64,000 nt of DNA from Paraburkholderia graminis C4D1M (GCF_000172415.1 NZ_ABLD01000022.1:48576-112575); one strand, 5' to 3'. Numbered from the stretch's first letter, positions 39,881 to 50,268 are shown. Program-made: numbers and translations. Notes: generated by a model from the letters alone, not told the origin.

Positions 39881-41152
39881 ATGGATATCGACCAGTACAT
39901 GACCGACCTCGGCCGGCGCGCGCGCCGGGCATCGCGTGCGATGGCGCGGGCGTCGACGGCTGCGAAGAACGCCGCCCTCGCGGCGGTGGCGGCGGGTATC
40001 GAGCGCGATGCCGCGTTGCTCAAGGAAGCCAACGCGCGCGACGTCGCACGCGCTCGCGATAAAGGTCACGACGCGGCTTTCATCGACCGTCTCACGCTGT
40101 CGGACAAGGCGCTCAGGACGATGGTCGAAGGTCTGCGCCAGGTCGCGGCGCTCGCCGATCCGATCGGCGAGATCAGCAATCTGAAGTACCGGCCGAGCGG
40201 CATCCAGGTCGGGCAGATGCGCGTGCCGCTCGGCGTGATCGGCATCATCTACGAATCGCGTCCTAACGTCACGATCGACGCCGCCGCGCTCTGCCTCAAA
40301 TCGGGCAACGCGACGATTCTGCGCGGTGGTTCGGAAGCGCTCGAATGCAACACTGCGCTCGCGAAGCTGATCGGCGAGGCGCTCGAAGCGGCCGGTTTGC
40401 CGCAAGACGCCGTGCAGGTTGTTGCGACGTCGGACCGCGCCGCGGTCGGCAAACTGATCACGATGACCGAATACGTCGACGTGATCGTGCCGCGCGGCGG
40501 CAAGAGCCTGATCGAGCGGCTCATGAACGAAGCGCGGGTGCCGATGATCAAGCATCTGGACGGCATCTGCCACGTATACGTGGACGACCGCGCCGATCTT
40601 AAGAAGGCGCTGACCGTTTGCGATAACGCCAAGACGCACCGCTACGGCACCTGCAACACGATGGAGACGCTGCTGGTCGCGCGCGGCATTGCGTCCGACG
40701 TGCTGCCGCCGCTCGGCAAGCTGTATCGCGAGAAAAATGTCGAATTGCGCGTGGACGCGGCGGCGCGTGCTGTGCTGGCAGACGCGGGCGTGGGTCCGCT
40801 CGCCGACGCAACCGAAGAAGACTGGCGCACCGAATATCTCGCGCCGGTGCTCGCGATCAAGGTGGTCGACGATCTCGACGCCGCCATTGAGCACATCAAC
40901 ACGTACAGTTCGCAACATACCGACGCGATCGTCACGGAGGACCACGACCGCGCCATGCGCTTCCTGCGCGAAGTGGATTCGGCGAGCGTGATGGTGAACG
41001 CATCGACGCGTTTCGCCGACGGCTTCGAATTCGGTCTCGGCGCGGAAATCGGCATTTCCAACGACAAGCTCCACGCGCGCGGCCCGGTGGGGCTGGAAGG
41101 GTTGACGTCGCTGAAGTATGTCGTGCTTGGGCATGGCGAAGGCCGCCAGTAG
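39881..41152 (+). CDS. proA: Glutamate-5-semialdehyde dehydrogenase (gamma-glutamyl phosphate reductase)
   Basis: ProA reduces gamma-glutamyl phosphate to glutamate semialdehyde in proline synthesis. It has 423 residues. Family motifs are VPLGVIGIIYESRPNVT, LKSGNATILRGGSEA, HLDGICHVYVD, the catalytic cysteine in THRYGTCNTMETLLV and ASVMVNASTRFADGFEFGLGAE. The ATG at 39881 gives the family N-terminus MDIDQYMTDLG. proB is not in this window. Confidence 0.97.
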   Translation: MDIDQYMTDLGRRARRASRAMARASTAAKNAALAAVAAGIERDAALLKEANARDVARARDKGHDAAFIDRLTLSDKALRTMVEGLRQVAALADPIGEISNLKYRPSGIQVGQMRVPLGVIGIIYESRPNVTIDAAALCLKSGNATILRGGSEALECNTALAKLIGEALEAAGLPQDAVQVVATSDRAAVGKLITMTEYVDVIVPRGGKSLIERLMNEARVPMIKHLDGICHVYVDDRADLKKALTVCDNAKTHRYGTCNTMETLLVARGIASDVLPPLGKLYREKNVELRVDAAARAVLADAGVGPLADATEEDWRTEYLAPVLAIKVVDDLDAAIEHINTYSSQHTDAIVTEDHDRAMRFLREVDSASVMVNASTRFADGFEFGLGAEIGISNDKLHARGPVGLEGLTSLKYVVLGHGEGRQ

Positions 41153-41304
41153 GCGCCTGCACGATGGGAAGCGTGGCCGTGCAACGCGGCCACGCATGAT
41201 TGTTTCAAATCCCGCGACCGCTGATCACTTTGCGTCGCGGCACAGGCCCGGCATGATCGTCGGCGCTCTCCACAATAACTCACACACCACCAAGGACTCC
41301 CACG

Positions 41305-41721
41305 ATGCTCTGGATCAAGACGTTCCATATCGTTCTGATCGCTTCCTGGTTCGCCGGCCTGTTCTATTTGCCGCGCATTTTCGTCAATCTGGCGATGGAA
41401 ACCGAACCCGCCGCGGTGAAGCGTCTGCTGATCATGGCGCGCAAACTGTTCCGCTTCATGTCGTTTATCGCGGTGCCGGCGCTCGCTTGCGGGCTGTGGT
41501 TGTGGCTTGTCGTCGGTATCGGACGAGGGCAGGGATGGCTTCACGCGAAGGTTGGCGTGGTCGTGCTGCTGGTGATTTACCACGCTTACTGCGGCGTGCT
41601 GCTGCGCACTTTCGAGCGCGGGGAAAACCGTCGCTCGGACAAGTGGTATCGGATGTTCAATGAACTGCCGGTGCTGGGGATGCTGGCCGCGGTCGCGTTG
41701 GTGGTGATCAAGCCGTTTTGA
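41305..41721 (+). CDS. hemJ: CopD/HemJ-family membrane protein (protoporphyrinogen oxidase HemJ-like)
   Basis: This is a 138-residue integral membrane protein with four predicted helices. The N-terminal WIKTFHIVLIASWFAGLFYLPRIFVN, with its conserved His, and KVGVVVLLVIYHAYC in the third helix are HemJ/UPF0093 landmarks. HemJ oxidises protoporphyrinogen IX in bacteria lacking HemG and HemY. Databases often label these proteins CopD family, so the oxidase role is family knowledge rather than shown here. Confidence 0.85.
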   Translation: MLWIKTFHIVLIASWFAGLFYLPRIFVNLAMETEPAAVKRLLIMARKLFRFMSFIAVPALACGLWLWLVVGIGRGQGWLHAKVGVVVLLVIYHAYCGVLLRTFERGENRRSDKWYRMFNELPVLGMLAAVALVVIKPF

Positions 41722-42282
41722 GAGGTACGCGGCTGTGAGACTTGCACAGGCTGTGCGGATGGTTGAAACGCCGGTCTGCTGATGCCGCTATGTGCGCGCT
41801 CCTGACCGTTGTGCAGAGCAGGCGCCGGACGGGCCGCAAGCCTTGGTCAAATCAGGGCATGAGCAGGCCCATTACAGGCCAAACGGCTCGGCTTTCCCGA
41901 GTTCCGTCACTGTCAACGGGAATCGACTGGACGTAACCGGCTTGCAGCACTCCGGCGTGATAGGCCGGAGCGGGCGTTTAGCGCGGATGGCTGGGAAGCG
42001 CAGGTCCGCGTAGAGGACGGCCGATGCGGCCGTGATTGTCACCGCAATTCAACGCTCCAGCTGCCATGGAAGCGTCGATCTTTAAAAGTAAATCAAACCG
42101 CCTCCGGTCAACTAACCACCGCCTCGCCGCGGTTTTTTTTCGCGCTCATCTGCGAATTCCGCCGTCTTTTATGTGGAGGCAAATTTGGCGGTTTAAAACT
42201 TGTGTTGGCCTGATGCCATCGAGGGCAAGCTCGTCATTGTTCTAGTGACGGCCGGAGTTATCAAATAAAGAAATAATAGAAA

Positions 42283-42296
42283 TAAGACAAATCCTA
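42283..42296 (+). promoter_or_regulatory. RcsB-like box 1 upstream of the adhesin
   Basis: TAAGACAAATCCTA matches TAAGA-N4-TCCTA. It resembles the enterobacterial RcsAB box (TAAGAATATTCCTA) and recurs at 42328 and 42501. The regulator in this organism is unknown. Confidence 0.5.
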
Positions 42297-42327
42297 AAAA
42301 GCGCTATTCCCGTGGTTTTTCGAATCT

Positions 42328-42341
42328 TAGGACTTTTCTGA
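42328..42341 (-). promoter_or_regulatory. RcsB-like box 2 (inverted)
   Basis: On the minus strand this reads TCAGAAAAGTCCTA, one mismatch from TAAGA-N4-TCCTA, and lies 31 bp after box 1 in opposite orientation. Confidence 0.45.
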
Positions 42342-42500
42342 ATTTTAGTCCGTATATTTCCTGGCCGGGCCATCGCATAATCGCGCAATCGTCGGTCTGC
42401 CTCGTTCGTATTTCAAATTCGCGCGATGAGACAAGCGCTGCGGTCGCACGGGCAAAGCCCCGTCCACAGGCCGTGTTCCTCCAGATCGAACTGCATCGAA

Positions 42501-42514
42501 TAAGAATAATCCTA
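42501..42514 (+). promoter_or_regulatory. RcsB-like box 3
   Basis: TAAGAATAATCCTA is the best copy, differing from the E. coli-type RcsAB consensus TAAGAATATTCCTA at one position. It lies 311 bp before the proposed adhesin start. Confidence 0.5.
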
Positions 42515-42628
42515 AATAAAGTTCGATGCTTGCCTGCCTTAAAGCCACTTCTTTACAGAATTTCAAGGATCCGTGAGGTTCTGGCGCGAGTCGCGTTTCC
42601 TAGTATGTGACAGTCGATTGAGACCAAT

Positions 42629-42707
42629 TAAGCATAGTCTGATTATCTCCAGAGTCGCTCAGTTTTATATTGAGATCTTCGCTGGAAGGATATTAAGACA
42701 GTCTCAA
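42629..42707 (+). promoter_or_regulatory. Two degenerate RcsB-like boxes near the adhesin start
   Basis: TAAGCATAGTCTGA (42629-42642) and TAAGACAGTCTCAA (42694-42707) keep the TAAG-N5-TCT skeleton of the better copies upstream. They could be weak sites or chance. Confidence 0.3.
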
Positions 42708-42825
42708 GTGCATAAGTGCGACGGTCAGATTGAATCCTTTTGGCAGCTCGTTGGCAGCGACGCACCACGTTAATCAGCACGGTGCCGCGCAGATCCCAGT
42801 CATCACGCCTTTACAGGATGAAATC

Positions 42826-45800
42826 GTGAACAAGTCGTACAAAACAGTTTGGAATGAGACTACCGGTACATATGTTGCAGCGCCGGAAGTGGCGAAGGGA
42901 CGCGGGAAGAGCGGCCGCAAGGCACGTAGCATCAAGGCGCTAGGCGCAAGCGGAGTGCTGGTTGCTGCCGGGGTGGGATTGTCGGCGTTCGCACCATCCG
43001 CGATGGCGGGCTCGATCATCAATTGCGGGAATGCAATAAACTCTTATGCCAGCTTTAGCGCGGCCCAAGCTGGTGCATGGACGAACACGCAGCAGGCTGC
43101 GACATGCTTCAGCGGTAGCTCGAGCCTCGGCACTGGAGTAGTCCTTTCCGAAAACGGCAACTACTTCAGTCCTGACGGCACGAACGCCGCGATTCTCGTG
43201 GGCGCTTCCGGGAGCAACGCGACGGGAAAGGTCACGATCTACGGCCCGAGCGGCATTGCAATGATGAACCAGGTCGACATGACCAGTCACAAGATCGTGA
43301 ACGTTGCAGCCGGTACCGTCAGCAGCATTAGCGGCGACGCGATCAACGGCAGCCAGCTCTACGCGGTGAGCGCTTCGGCGGCCAGCGCCATTGGCGGCGG
43401 TTCCACGGTTAGCTCGACGGGCGCGATTAGCGCACCTAGCTACGCGCTGACGAACGCAAATTCGATCGACGGTACGACGGGCGCGAAGACGGACATCGGC
43501 ACGGCGTTCGGCACGGTGGATACGGCACTGGGCAAGCTGAACACCTCGATCACCAACATCAACAACGGCCAAGGTACACGCTATTTCAAGGTGACTGGGA
43601 ACAACGACGGCACGGACGACGCCAAGGCGGGTGCATCAACATCATCATACGGCTCAATCGCCATTGGTCCGAAAGCTTTGTCGTGGACGTCTGGCATGGC
43701 GACGAACGACGCTATCGCCATAGGCGACTCAGCGTACGCGACGTACGTCGGAGATACCGCGATAGGCGGCTTCGCGACAGCCGGCGGAGGATCGTCGACG
43801 GCCATCGGTTACGGCGCATCGACGCTGAACGCCATATCCACGAACAACATGGTTGCTCTCGGCACCTCTGCTTCCGCTGGCGCCGCGAACTCGACCGCAC
43901 TCGGCAGCTACGCGCTTACGTCTGGCGCGGGCGCAGTCGCCGTTGGCTACCTTGCAACAGCCACCACATCGAATTCGGTGGCGCTGGGCTCGAATTCGGT
44001 GGCGAACTCGGCCACGCTGGCGACGGCAGGCTTCACGCCCATCGGTGGCACGGCGATCTCGGCAGCCACGGCAACAGGTGGTGAAGTGTCGGTGGGCGCA
44101 GCAGGTGCAGAGCGTCGTGTCACGAACGTGGCAGCAGGTCTGAATGCCACGGACGCGGTGAACGTGAGCCAGTTGCAGTCGGAAGACGCGAAGGTGAACA
44201 ACGTTTCGAACAACGTTTCGAACGTCGCGAACAACCTGGCGAACACGAACAACAACGTCGCGAACCTGAGCGGCAACGTCACCAACATCAACAACACGGT
44301 GAACAGCATCGTGAACGGTGGCGGCATCAAGTACTTCCACACGAACTCGACGCTGGCTGATTCGTCGGCTGCGGGCGTCGACAGCGTGGCGGTCGGACCG
44401 AACGCAATTGCTCGTGGTCAAGGCAGCATTGCGATCGGCCGGAACGCATCGATGGCGGCCGCCACACCCGCAGATGGAGCGATCGCGATTGGCGATGGCA
44501 GCTATACCGCTTACTCGCAGGATATGGCGCTCGGTCAGAACGCTACGGCCGGCGGTGGGGCCTCCATCGCGATAGGCGCACAGGCATCTACCGTTGCAGG
44601 TAGCGGTATAAACAACCAGGTTGCTGTGGGCACGGGGGCCACCAGTGGTGCTAACAATGCCACGGCGTTGGGTGGCCTTGCCACTGCTTCAACAGTCAAC
44701 TCGGTGGCATTGGGTGCTAACTCGGTGGCGAACTCGAGCACGCTGGCGACGGCAGGCTTCACGCCGGTCGGTGGCACAGCAATCTCGGCAGCGACGGCAG
44801 CCGGCGGTGAAGTGTCGGTGGGCAAGGCAGGTGGTGAGCGTCGCATCACGAACGTCGCAGCAGGTCTGAACGCCACGGATGCAGTGAACGTAAGCCAGCT
44901 GCAGTCGGAAGACGCAAAGGTGAACAACGTCTCGAACAACGTTTCGAACGTCGCGAACAACCTCGCGAACACCAACAACAACGTTGCAAACCTGAGCGGC
45001 AACGTCACCAACATCAACAACACGGTGAACAACATCGTGAACGGTGGCGGCATCAAATATTTCCATGCCAATTCCTCTTTGGCGGACGCATCCGCGACGG
45101 GCTCGAACAGCGTTGCTGCCGGACCGGTTGCCGTGGCTAGCGGCGTCAGTTCGACCGCAATGGGCTGGGGAGCGCTCGCGTCAGGAACAAACTCATCCGC
45201 GTTTGGCGAGGCTGCCACCGCCGCTGCATACAATGGCGTGGCGGTTGGCGAAGGTGCGACATCCACCGTTAGTGGCACGACGTCGAACACCAACGGCTGG
45301 GGAGTTGCGATCGGTGGTAATGCGAATGCCGGCGCTCATGCAGCAGTCGCGGTAGGTCCTCACGCCAACGCGACGGCCAGTGAGGCTATCGCTATCGGCG
45401 ACTATTCCAGCGCCACTGCAATAAATACTGTTGCGCTGGGGCAAGGCGCCTCGGCCGCAACCGTGAACTCGGTTGCGCTCGGCGCCGGGGCGGTGGCGAA
45501 CTCGGCCACGTTGACGACGGCAGGCTTTACGCCGGTCGGCGGCACGGCGATCTCGGCAGCCACGGCAGCCGGCGGCGAAGTGTCGGTGGGCGCAGCAGGT
45601 GCAGAGCGTCGCATCACGAACGTCGCAGCCGGTCTGAATGCGACCGATGCCGTCAACGTGAGCCAGTTGCAGTCTGAAGACGCGAAGGTCAACAACGTCT
45701 CGAACAACGTGTCGAACGTCGCGAACAACCTGTCGAACACCAACAACAACGTTGCAAACCTGAGCGGCAACGTCACGAACATCAACAACACGGTGAACAA

Positions 45801-48416
45801 CATCGTGAACGGTGGCGGCATCAAGTATTTCCACGCGAACTCGACGCTGGCTGATTCGTCGGCGACGGGCACGAACGCAGTCGCAATCGGCGGTGCAGCG
45901 TCGGCGACGACGGCGAACTCGGTAGCACTGGGCTCGAACTCGGTGGCGAACTCGGCCACGCTGGCGACGGCAGGTTTCACGCCGACGGGCGGTACGGCGA
46001 TTTCCGCAGCGACGGCAGCCGGCGGCGAAGTGTCGGTGGGCAAGGCAGGTGCAGAGCGTCGCATCACGAACGTCGCAGCGGGTCTGAGCGCGACCGATGC
46101 AGTGAGCGGCAACGTCACCAACATCAACAACACGGTGAACAACATCGTGAATGGTGGCGGCATCAAGTACTTCCACGCCAACTCGACGCTGGCGGATTCG
46201 TCGGCAACGGGTACGGACGCAGTGGCAATCGGCGGCAACGCTCAGGCAACGACGGCGAACTCGGTGGCACTGGGCTCGAACTCGGTGGCGAACTCGGCGA
46301 CGCTGGCGACGGCAGGCTTCACGCCGGTTGGTGGCACGGCGATCGCAGCAGCCACGGCAGCGGGCGGTGAAGTGTCGGTGGGCGCGGCAGGTAAGGAGCG
46401 TCGCATCACGAACGTGGCAGCAGGTCTGAACGCCACGGATGCAGTGAACGTGAGCCAGTTGCAGTCGGAAGACGCGAAGGTCAACAACGTTTCGAACAAC
46501 CTGTCGAACACGAACAACAACGTCGCAAACCTGGCGGGCAACGTCACCAACATCAACAACACGGTGAACAACATCGTGAACGGTGGCGGCATCAAGTACT
46601 TCCACGCGAACACCGCGCTGGCGGATTCGTCGGCAGTGGGTATGAACGCAGTGGCGATCGGCGGCAACGCGCAAGCGACGACGGCGAACTCGGTGGCACT
46701 CGGCTCCAACTCGGTGGCCAACTCGACCACGCTGACGACGGCAGGCTTCAACCCGGGTGGCAGCGCGATCTCGGCAGCCACGGCAGCCGGTGAAGTGTCG
46801 GTGGGTGCGGCAGGTGCTGAGCGTCGCATCACGAATGTGGCAGCAGGTCTGAACGCCACGGACGCGGTGAACGTGAGCCAGTTGATGTCGGAAGATACGA
46901 AGGTGAACCAGGTCGGCGCGAGCACGGCCTCGTCGCTGGGCGGTGGTTCGACCTACGATTCGACGACGGGCGCAATCACGGCTCCGACGTACTCGGTGGT
47001 CTGGTGCAGCAGGACCCGACGTCGCGCAACATCACGGTGGCGAAGGATACCGACGGCACGGTGGTTGACCTTACGGGTACGGCAGGTTCGCGTACGTTGA
47101 CTGGTGTGGCCGCAGGCGCGGTCAACGCCACGAGCGTGGATGCAGTGAACGGTTCGCAGTTGTATGGCGTGAGCCAGTCGGCGGCAGATGCCCTCGGCGG
47201 CGGCTCGACGGTGAACAGCGATGGCACGATCTCGGCCCCGACGTACTCGGTGGGCGGTACGACCGTGAACAGCGTGGGTGACGCGATCACCAACATCGAC
47301 GGCCGTGTGACGCAGAACACGTCGGACATCACCAACATCAACAACACGCTGAACAACATCACCAGCGGTGGCACCGGTATCAAGTACTTCCACGCCAACT
47401 CGACGTTGCCGGATTCACAGGCAACGGGCGCGGAATCGGTGGCGATCGGCGGTAATGCGCAGTCTCTGGCGACGAACTCGGTTGCACTGGGTTCGAACTC
47501 GGTGGCTGACCGTGCGAACACGGTGTCGGTGGGCTCGGCGGGCAACGAACGCCAGATCACCAACGTCGCAGCCGGTACGGCCGACACGGACGCAGTGAAC
47601 GTCGCTCAGTTGAAGGCGTCGGGCATCATCAACCCGAACGGCACGACCAACGCGGCAGTCACGTACGACCACAACGCCGACGGTACGACCAACTACAGCA
47701 GCATTACGATGGGTAATGGTGCTGCGGGCGGCACGACGATCCACAACGTGGCAGCAGGCACGTCCGGTGACGACGCAGTCAACGTCGACCAGATGAACTC
47801 GGCGATCTCGACGGTGACGAACATTGCGCACGCGGCCAACAACCCGATGTTCGCAGCAGACGGCAACCGCGATACGGAAGCAGCAGTTGCAAGCGGTACG
47901 CATTCGACCGCAATGGGTGCGAACGCAAGCGCAACCGCGGCGAACTCGGTGGCACTGGGTGCGAACTCGGTGGCTGATCGTGCGAACTCGGTGTCGGTGG
48001 GCTCGGCAGGTAACGAACGCCAGGTCACCAACGTCGCGGCCGGTACGGCAACGACCGACGCGGTCAACGTGGGTCAGTTGAACGACGCCATCGGCTCGGC
48101 GGTCGGCAATCTGCCGGCTGGCATGACCTCGAAGGCCTACACCGATCAGCAGATCAACTCGGTGCAGAACAGCGTGAGCCAGGTCGCCAAGAACGCGTAC
48201 GCCGGTGTCGCAGCCGCTACGGCGCTGACGATGATCCCGGACGTCGATCAAGGCAAGACGATCGCGGTCGGTATCGGTGGCGGTTCGTATAAGGGTTCGC
48301 AGGCTGTCGCGCTCGGCGTCTCGGCGCGTATCACCGAGAACCTGAAGATGAAGGCCGGCGCGGGCACCAGCTCGCAAGGCACGGCGATCGGCATCGGTGC
48401 TTCGTACCAGTGGTAA
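42826..48416 (+). pseudogene. Trimeric autotransporter adhesin (YadA-like), interrupted near 46998
   Basis: This is a surface adhesin secreted by type V(c). The GTG start gives an extended signal peptide (MNKSYKTVWNETTGTY) and a hydrophobic core ending SAMAG. Head repeats of SVALGSNSVAN and AIAIG type alternate with neck/stalk units (ITNVAAGLNATDAVNVSQL, NNVSNVANNL). A membrane anchor, GKTIAVGIGGGSYKGSQAVALG to YQW, closes it. The frame changes at about 46996-47001, where TACTCGGTGG runs directly into TCTGGTGCAGCAGG. The parallel copy at 47240 continues GGCGGTACG, so a segment seems deleted. A second, in-frame contraction occurs near 46106, where DAV joins SGNV. True pseudogene and collapsed repeat assembly are both possible. 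Confidence 0.85.
43976..46950 (+). repeat. Long tandem repeats within the adhesin gene
   Basis: About six near-identical units, each roughly 280-550 bp apart, share a block from AACTCGGTGGCGAACTCG through ERRITNVAAGLNATDAVN and NVSQLQSEDAKVNN to the GGGIKYFHANS end. They begin near 43976, 44698, 45470, 45915, 46255 and 46683. DNA identity is high, so unit gain, loss or assembly collapse is expected. Confidence 0.85.
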
Positions 48417-48423
48417 GCGCCGT

Positions 48424-48451
48424 GATGGATCGGACGCAAGTCCGGTCCATC
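48424..48451 (+). other. Hairpin behind the adhesin gene
   Basis: GATGGA-T-CGGAC and GTCCG-G-TCCATC form an 11-bp interrupted stem with a GCAA loop, 8 bp after the adhesin stop. No U-run follows, so it is not a clear intrinsic terminator; it could protect or attenuate the transcript before the OmpA-like gene. Confidence 0.45.
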
Positions 48452-48535
48452 AACCGGAGCTGTCTTGACTAGAACTGTAAGCGCGCTCTTGTCCGCAGGA
48501 CACGGGGCAAGGGCGCCGCTTCAATCACTGCATTC

Positions 48536-49288
48536 GTGAAAATGAACACTTCTCTTTTTAAATATCTCCGCGCGTTGGTCTCAGGCGCGTCTTTGGCGAT
48601 CTTTGCAGCGTGCAGTACGCAATCTGGACCGTCCTACACGCTGCGTACGATCAGTCCGCCGAACCAAACCGTACCGACTTATTGGGTTAGCTGCCTCGGA
48701 CTTCTCGACAGCTCGCAAACCTGCGTGCGCGTGGCCGAAGAAACCTGCCAGGCCAAGCCGATTACGTGGCTCGGCGCGGTCGACGGCGTGAGCAACAACC
48801 AGCCGGTGAAAGATGCGCGTGAAATGACGTTCATGTGCGGCGCGCCCGTCGCACAGCAGCCGGTCGCACAACAGCCGGCGCCGCAACAGCCGGTTCAGCA
48901 GCAAGAGGCTGCGCAGCCGCAAGCAAAGCCGGCCGCGCCGCAGGCTCGGCTGCTGCTGCAAGGCAACGCCAACTTTGCAACGGACAGCGCGACGCTCAGC
49001 CCGATCGCGAAGGAAAACCTGGATCACTTCATGGCCGCCAACAAGGGCGCGAATCTGCGCCGCGTGACGGTGACGGGCTACACCGACAAGACGGGTTCCG
49101 AAGCACACAACCTGGCGCTGTCGAAGGCTCGTGCCGAAGCGGTCGTGCAATATCTGCGCGATGGCGGTCTCGAGGGTGAGCAGTTCGTCGCACAAGGCCT
49201 CGGCAGCGCCGATCCGGTTGCGTCGAATGCAACGGCCGAAGGTCGTTCGCAGAACCGCCGCGTCGATGTTCGCGTGGTCGCCGAGTAA
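48536..49288 (+). CDS. OmpA-family outer membrane lipoprotein
   Basis: This is a predicted lipoprotein of about 250 residues. A signal sequence ends in a lipobox FAAC near residue 26 (counting from GTG 48536; ATG 48542 is two codons later). A Cys-containing N-terminal region and a Gln/Pro/Ala linker (QQPVAQQPAPQQP) follow. The C-terminal OmpA-like peptidoglycan-binding domain has FATDSATLSP, VTGYTDKTGSEAHNLALSKARAEAVVQYL and NRRVDVRV. It lies 120 bp behind the adhesin on the same strand, so it may help anchor or assemble it; that link is inference. Confidence 0.88.
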   Translation: MKMNTSLFKYLRALVSGASLAIFAACSTQSGPSYTLRTISPPNQTVPTYWVSCLGLLDSSQTCVRVAEETCQAKPITWLGAVDGVSNNQPVKDAREMTFMCGAPVAQQPVAQQPAPQQPVQQQEAAQPQAKPAAPQARLLLQGNANFATDSATLSPIAKENLDHFMAANKGANLRRVTVTGYTDKTGSEAHNLALSKARAEAVVQYLRDGGLEGEQFVAQGLGSADPVASNATAEGRSQNRRVDVRVVAE

Positions 49289-49324
49289 CTGGCCGCGTGC
49301 ATCGTTTGACCTGAGTTTGACCTG

Positions 49325-49354
49325 AAAAAGGCCTGCCATCGAGCAGGCCTTTTT
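49325..49354. terminator. Bidirectional terminator between the OmpA-like gene and hexR
   Basis: A perfect 12-bp stem AAAAAGGCCTGC/GCAGGCCTTTTT has the loop CATCGA. The A-run on one side and the T-run on the other let it work on both strands, fitting the converging genes. Confidence 0.9.
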
Positions 49355-49367
49355 CATTTGCGCCTCT

Positions 49368-50213
49368 TCAGCTTTCGCCGTCGATTCTCAGCCGGCCGAT
49401 CACTTCTTTCGCCTTACCCATCCGCTCGACAAGCTCAGGCCCGCGCTTGAGCGCGACGCCGACGGCGAGAATGTCGCCGATGGCGAGATGCGACATGCGC
49501 GACGTCATCGGCGAAAACACATCGCTTTCCTCGACGACATTTGAGAAGAGACAAATCGACGCGAGCTTCGCAAGCGGCGACGATCCATGTGTAATCGCAA
49601 TCACTTTCGCGCCGCGATTGAGCGCGGAATGTGTCGCTTCGATGATGTCCCGGGTTCGACCGGTATTCGATACCGTCACGATCACATCGCCGGGGCCGAG
49701 CAGTGCGGCCGACATCGAGTAGGTGTGCGGATCGGAGTAGGCGACGCTCGGCATGCCGAGCCGGAAGAACTTGTGCTGGATGTCCTGCGCCGCAATACCT
49801 GAACCGCCCGCTCCATAGAACTCGATGCGCGCCGCGTTCGCCAGCAGGTCGACGGCTGCTTCGACACTATGCGGCGACAAGCTGTTGCGCACCTGGATCA
49901 GCGTGCCGATGGTCCGGTCGAAGACCTTGGCGATCAGACCCGGCGTACCCTCGTCCGGCCGCACATCCCGATAAACCGCCGGCACTTCAGTAGCGATGCC
50001 TTGGGCCAGCCGGATCTTGAACTCGCGAAACCCCGAAAAACCCAGCGCATGACAGAACCGCGCGATAGTCGGCTGACTCACACCCGCGCGCGCGGCGACT
50101 TCCGTCATGGAAAGGTCTAGCACCTCGCGCGGCGCCTCGATCACGTAGTCGGCGAGCTTGCGCTCCGACGGGCGCAACTGCTCGCGCATCTCTTCGACCT
50201 GGGACAGCATCAT
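49368..50213 (-). CDS. hexR: RpiR/HexR-family transcriptional regulator
   Basis: This is a repressor of Entner-Doudoroff genes by family and position. The 281-residue protein has the RpiR-type HTH (MTEVAARAGVSQPTIARFCHALGFSGFREFKIRLA) and a SIS sugar-phosphate domain (IEFYGAGGSGIAAQDIQHKF, VSNTGRTRDIIEA, ITHGSSPLAKLASICL). HexR proteins sense KDPG. It is divergent from edd-eda, with two near-palindromic sites between them. The start is ATG 50213 or the next codon, ATG 50210; the upstream extension lacks homology. Confidence 0.9.
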   Translation of the reverse strand: MMLSQVEEMREQLRPSERKLADYVIEAPREVLDLSMTEVAARAGVSQPTIARFCHALGFSGFREFKIRLAQGIATEVPAVYRDVRPDEGTPGLIAKVFDRTIGTLIQVRNSLSPHSVEAAVDLLANAARIEFYGAGGSGIAAQDIQHKFFRLGMPSVAYSDPHTYSMSAALLGPGDVIVTVSNTGRTRDIIEATHSALNRGAKVIAITHGSSPLAKLASICLFSNVVEESDVFSPMTSRMSHLAIGDILAVGVALKRGPELVERMGKAKEVIGRLRIDGES

Positions 50214-50268
50214 TGGAAAACTCGCACTATGCTGAAGAATGCGTGGACTATAGCTTGATTGGCCGAAA

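Larger units (their letters stand above)
41722..42825. other. 1.1 kb AT-richer intergenic leader before the adhesin gene
   Basis: No credible gene is visible: the open frames here are short, overlap on both strands and lack ribosome sites or recognisable domains. The first part holds a small hairpin (CTCCGGC/GCCGGAG, 41950-41969) without a U-run. A T-run follows CCGCGG near 42131-42143. From about 42240 the base composition becomes distinctly AT-rich. There several TAAGA-N4-TCCTA-like motifs occur (entered separately), so this looks like a long regulatory region of the adhesin. Confidence 0.7.

Noticed and set aside
41950..41969. CTCCGGC/GCCGGAG hairpin as terminator of hemJ
   Set aside because: No U-run follows and it lies over 200 bp after the stop; noted only as part of the leader.
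42345..42566. A 73-codon minus-strand frame in the adhesin leader
   Set aside because: It has no ribosome site and no recognisable domain, and lies in AT-rich DNA that carries the box motifs.
43976..46950. Regular repeats that could suggest a CRISPR array
   Set aside because: Units are hundreds of bases long, in frame and encode YadA-like head and stalk; no cas gene is near.
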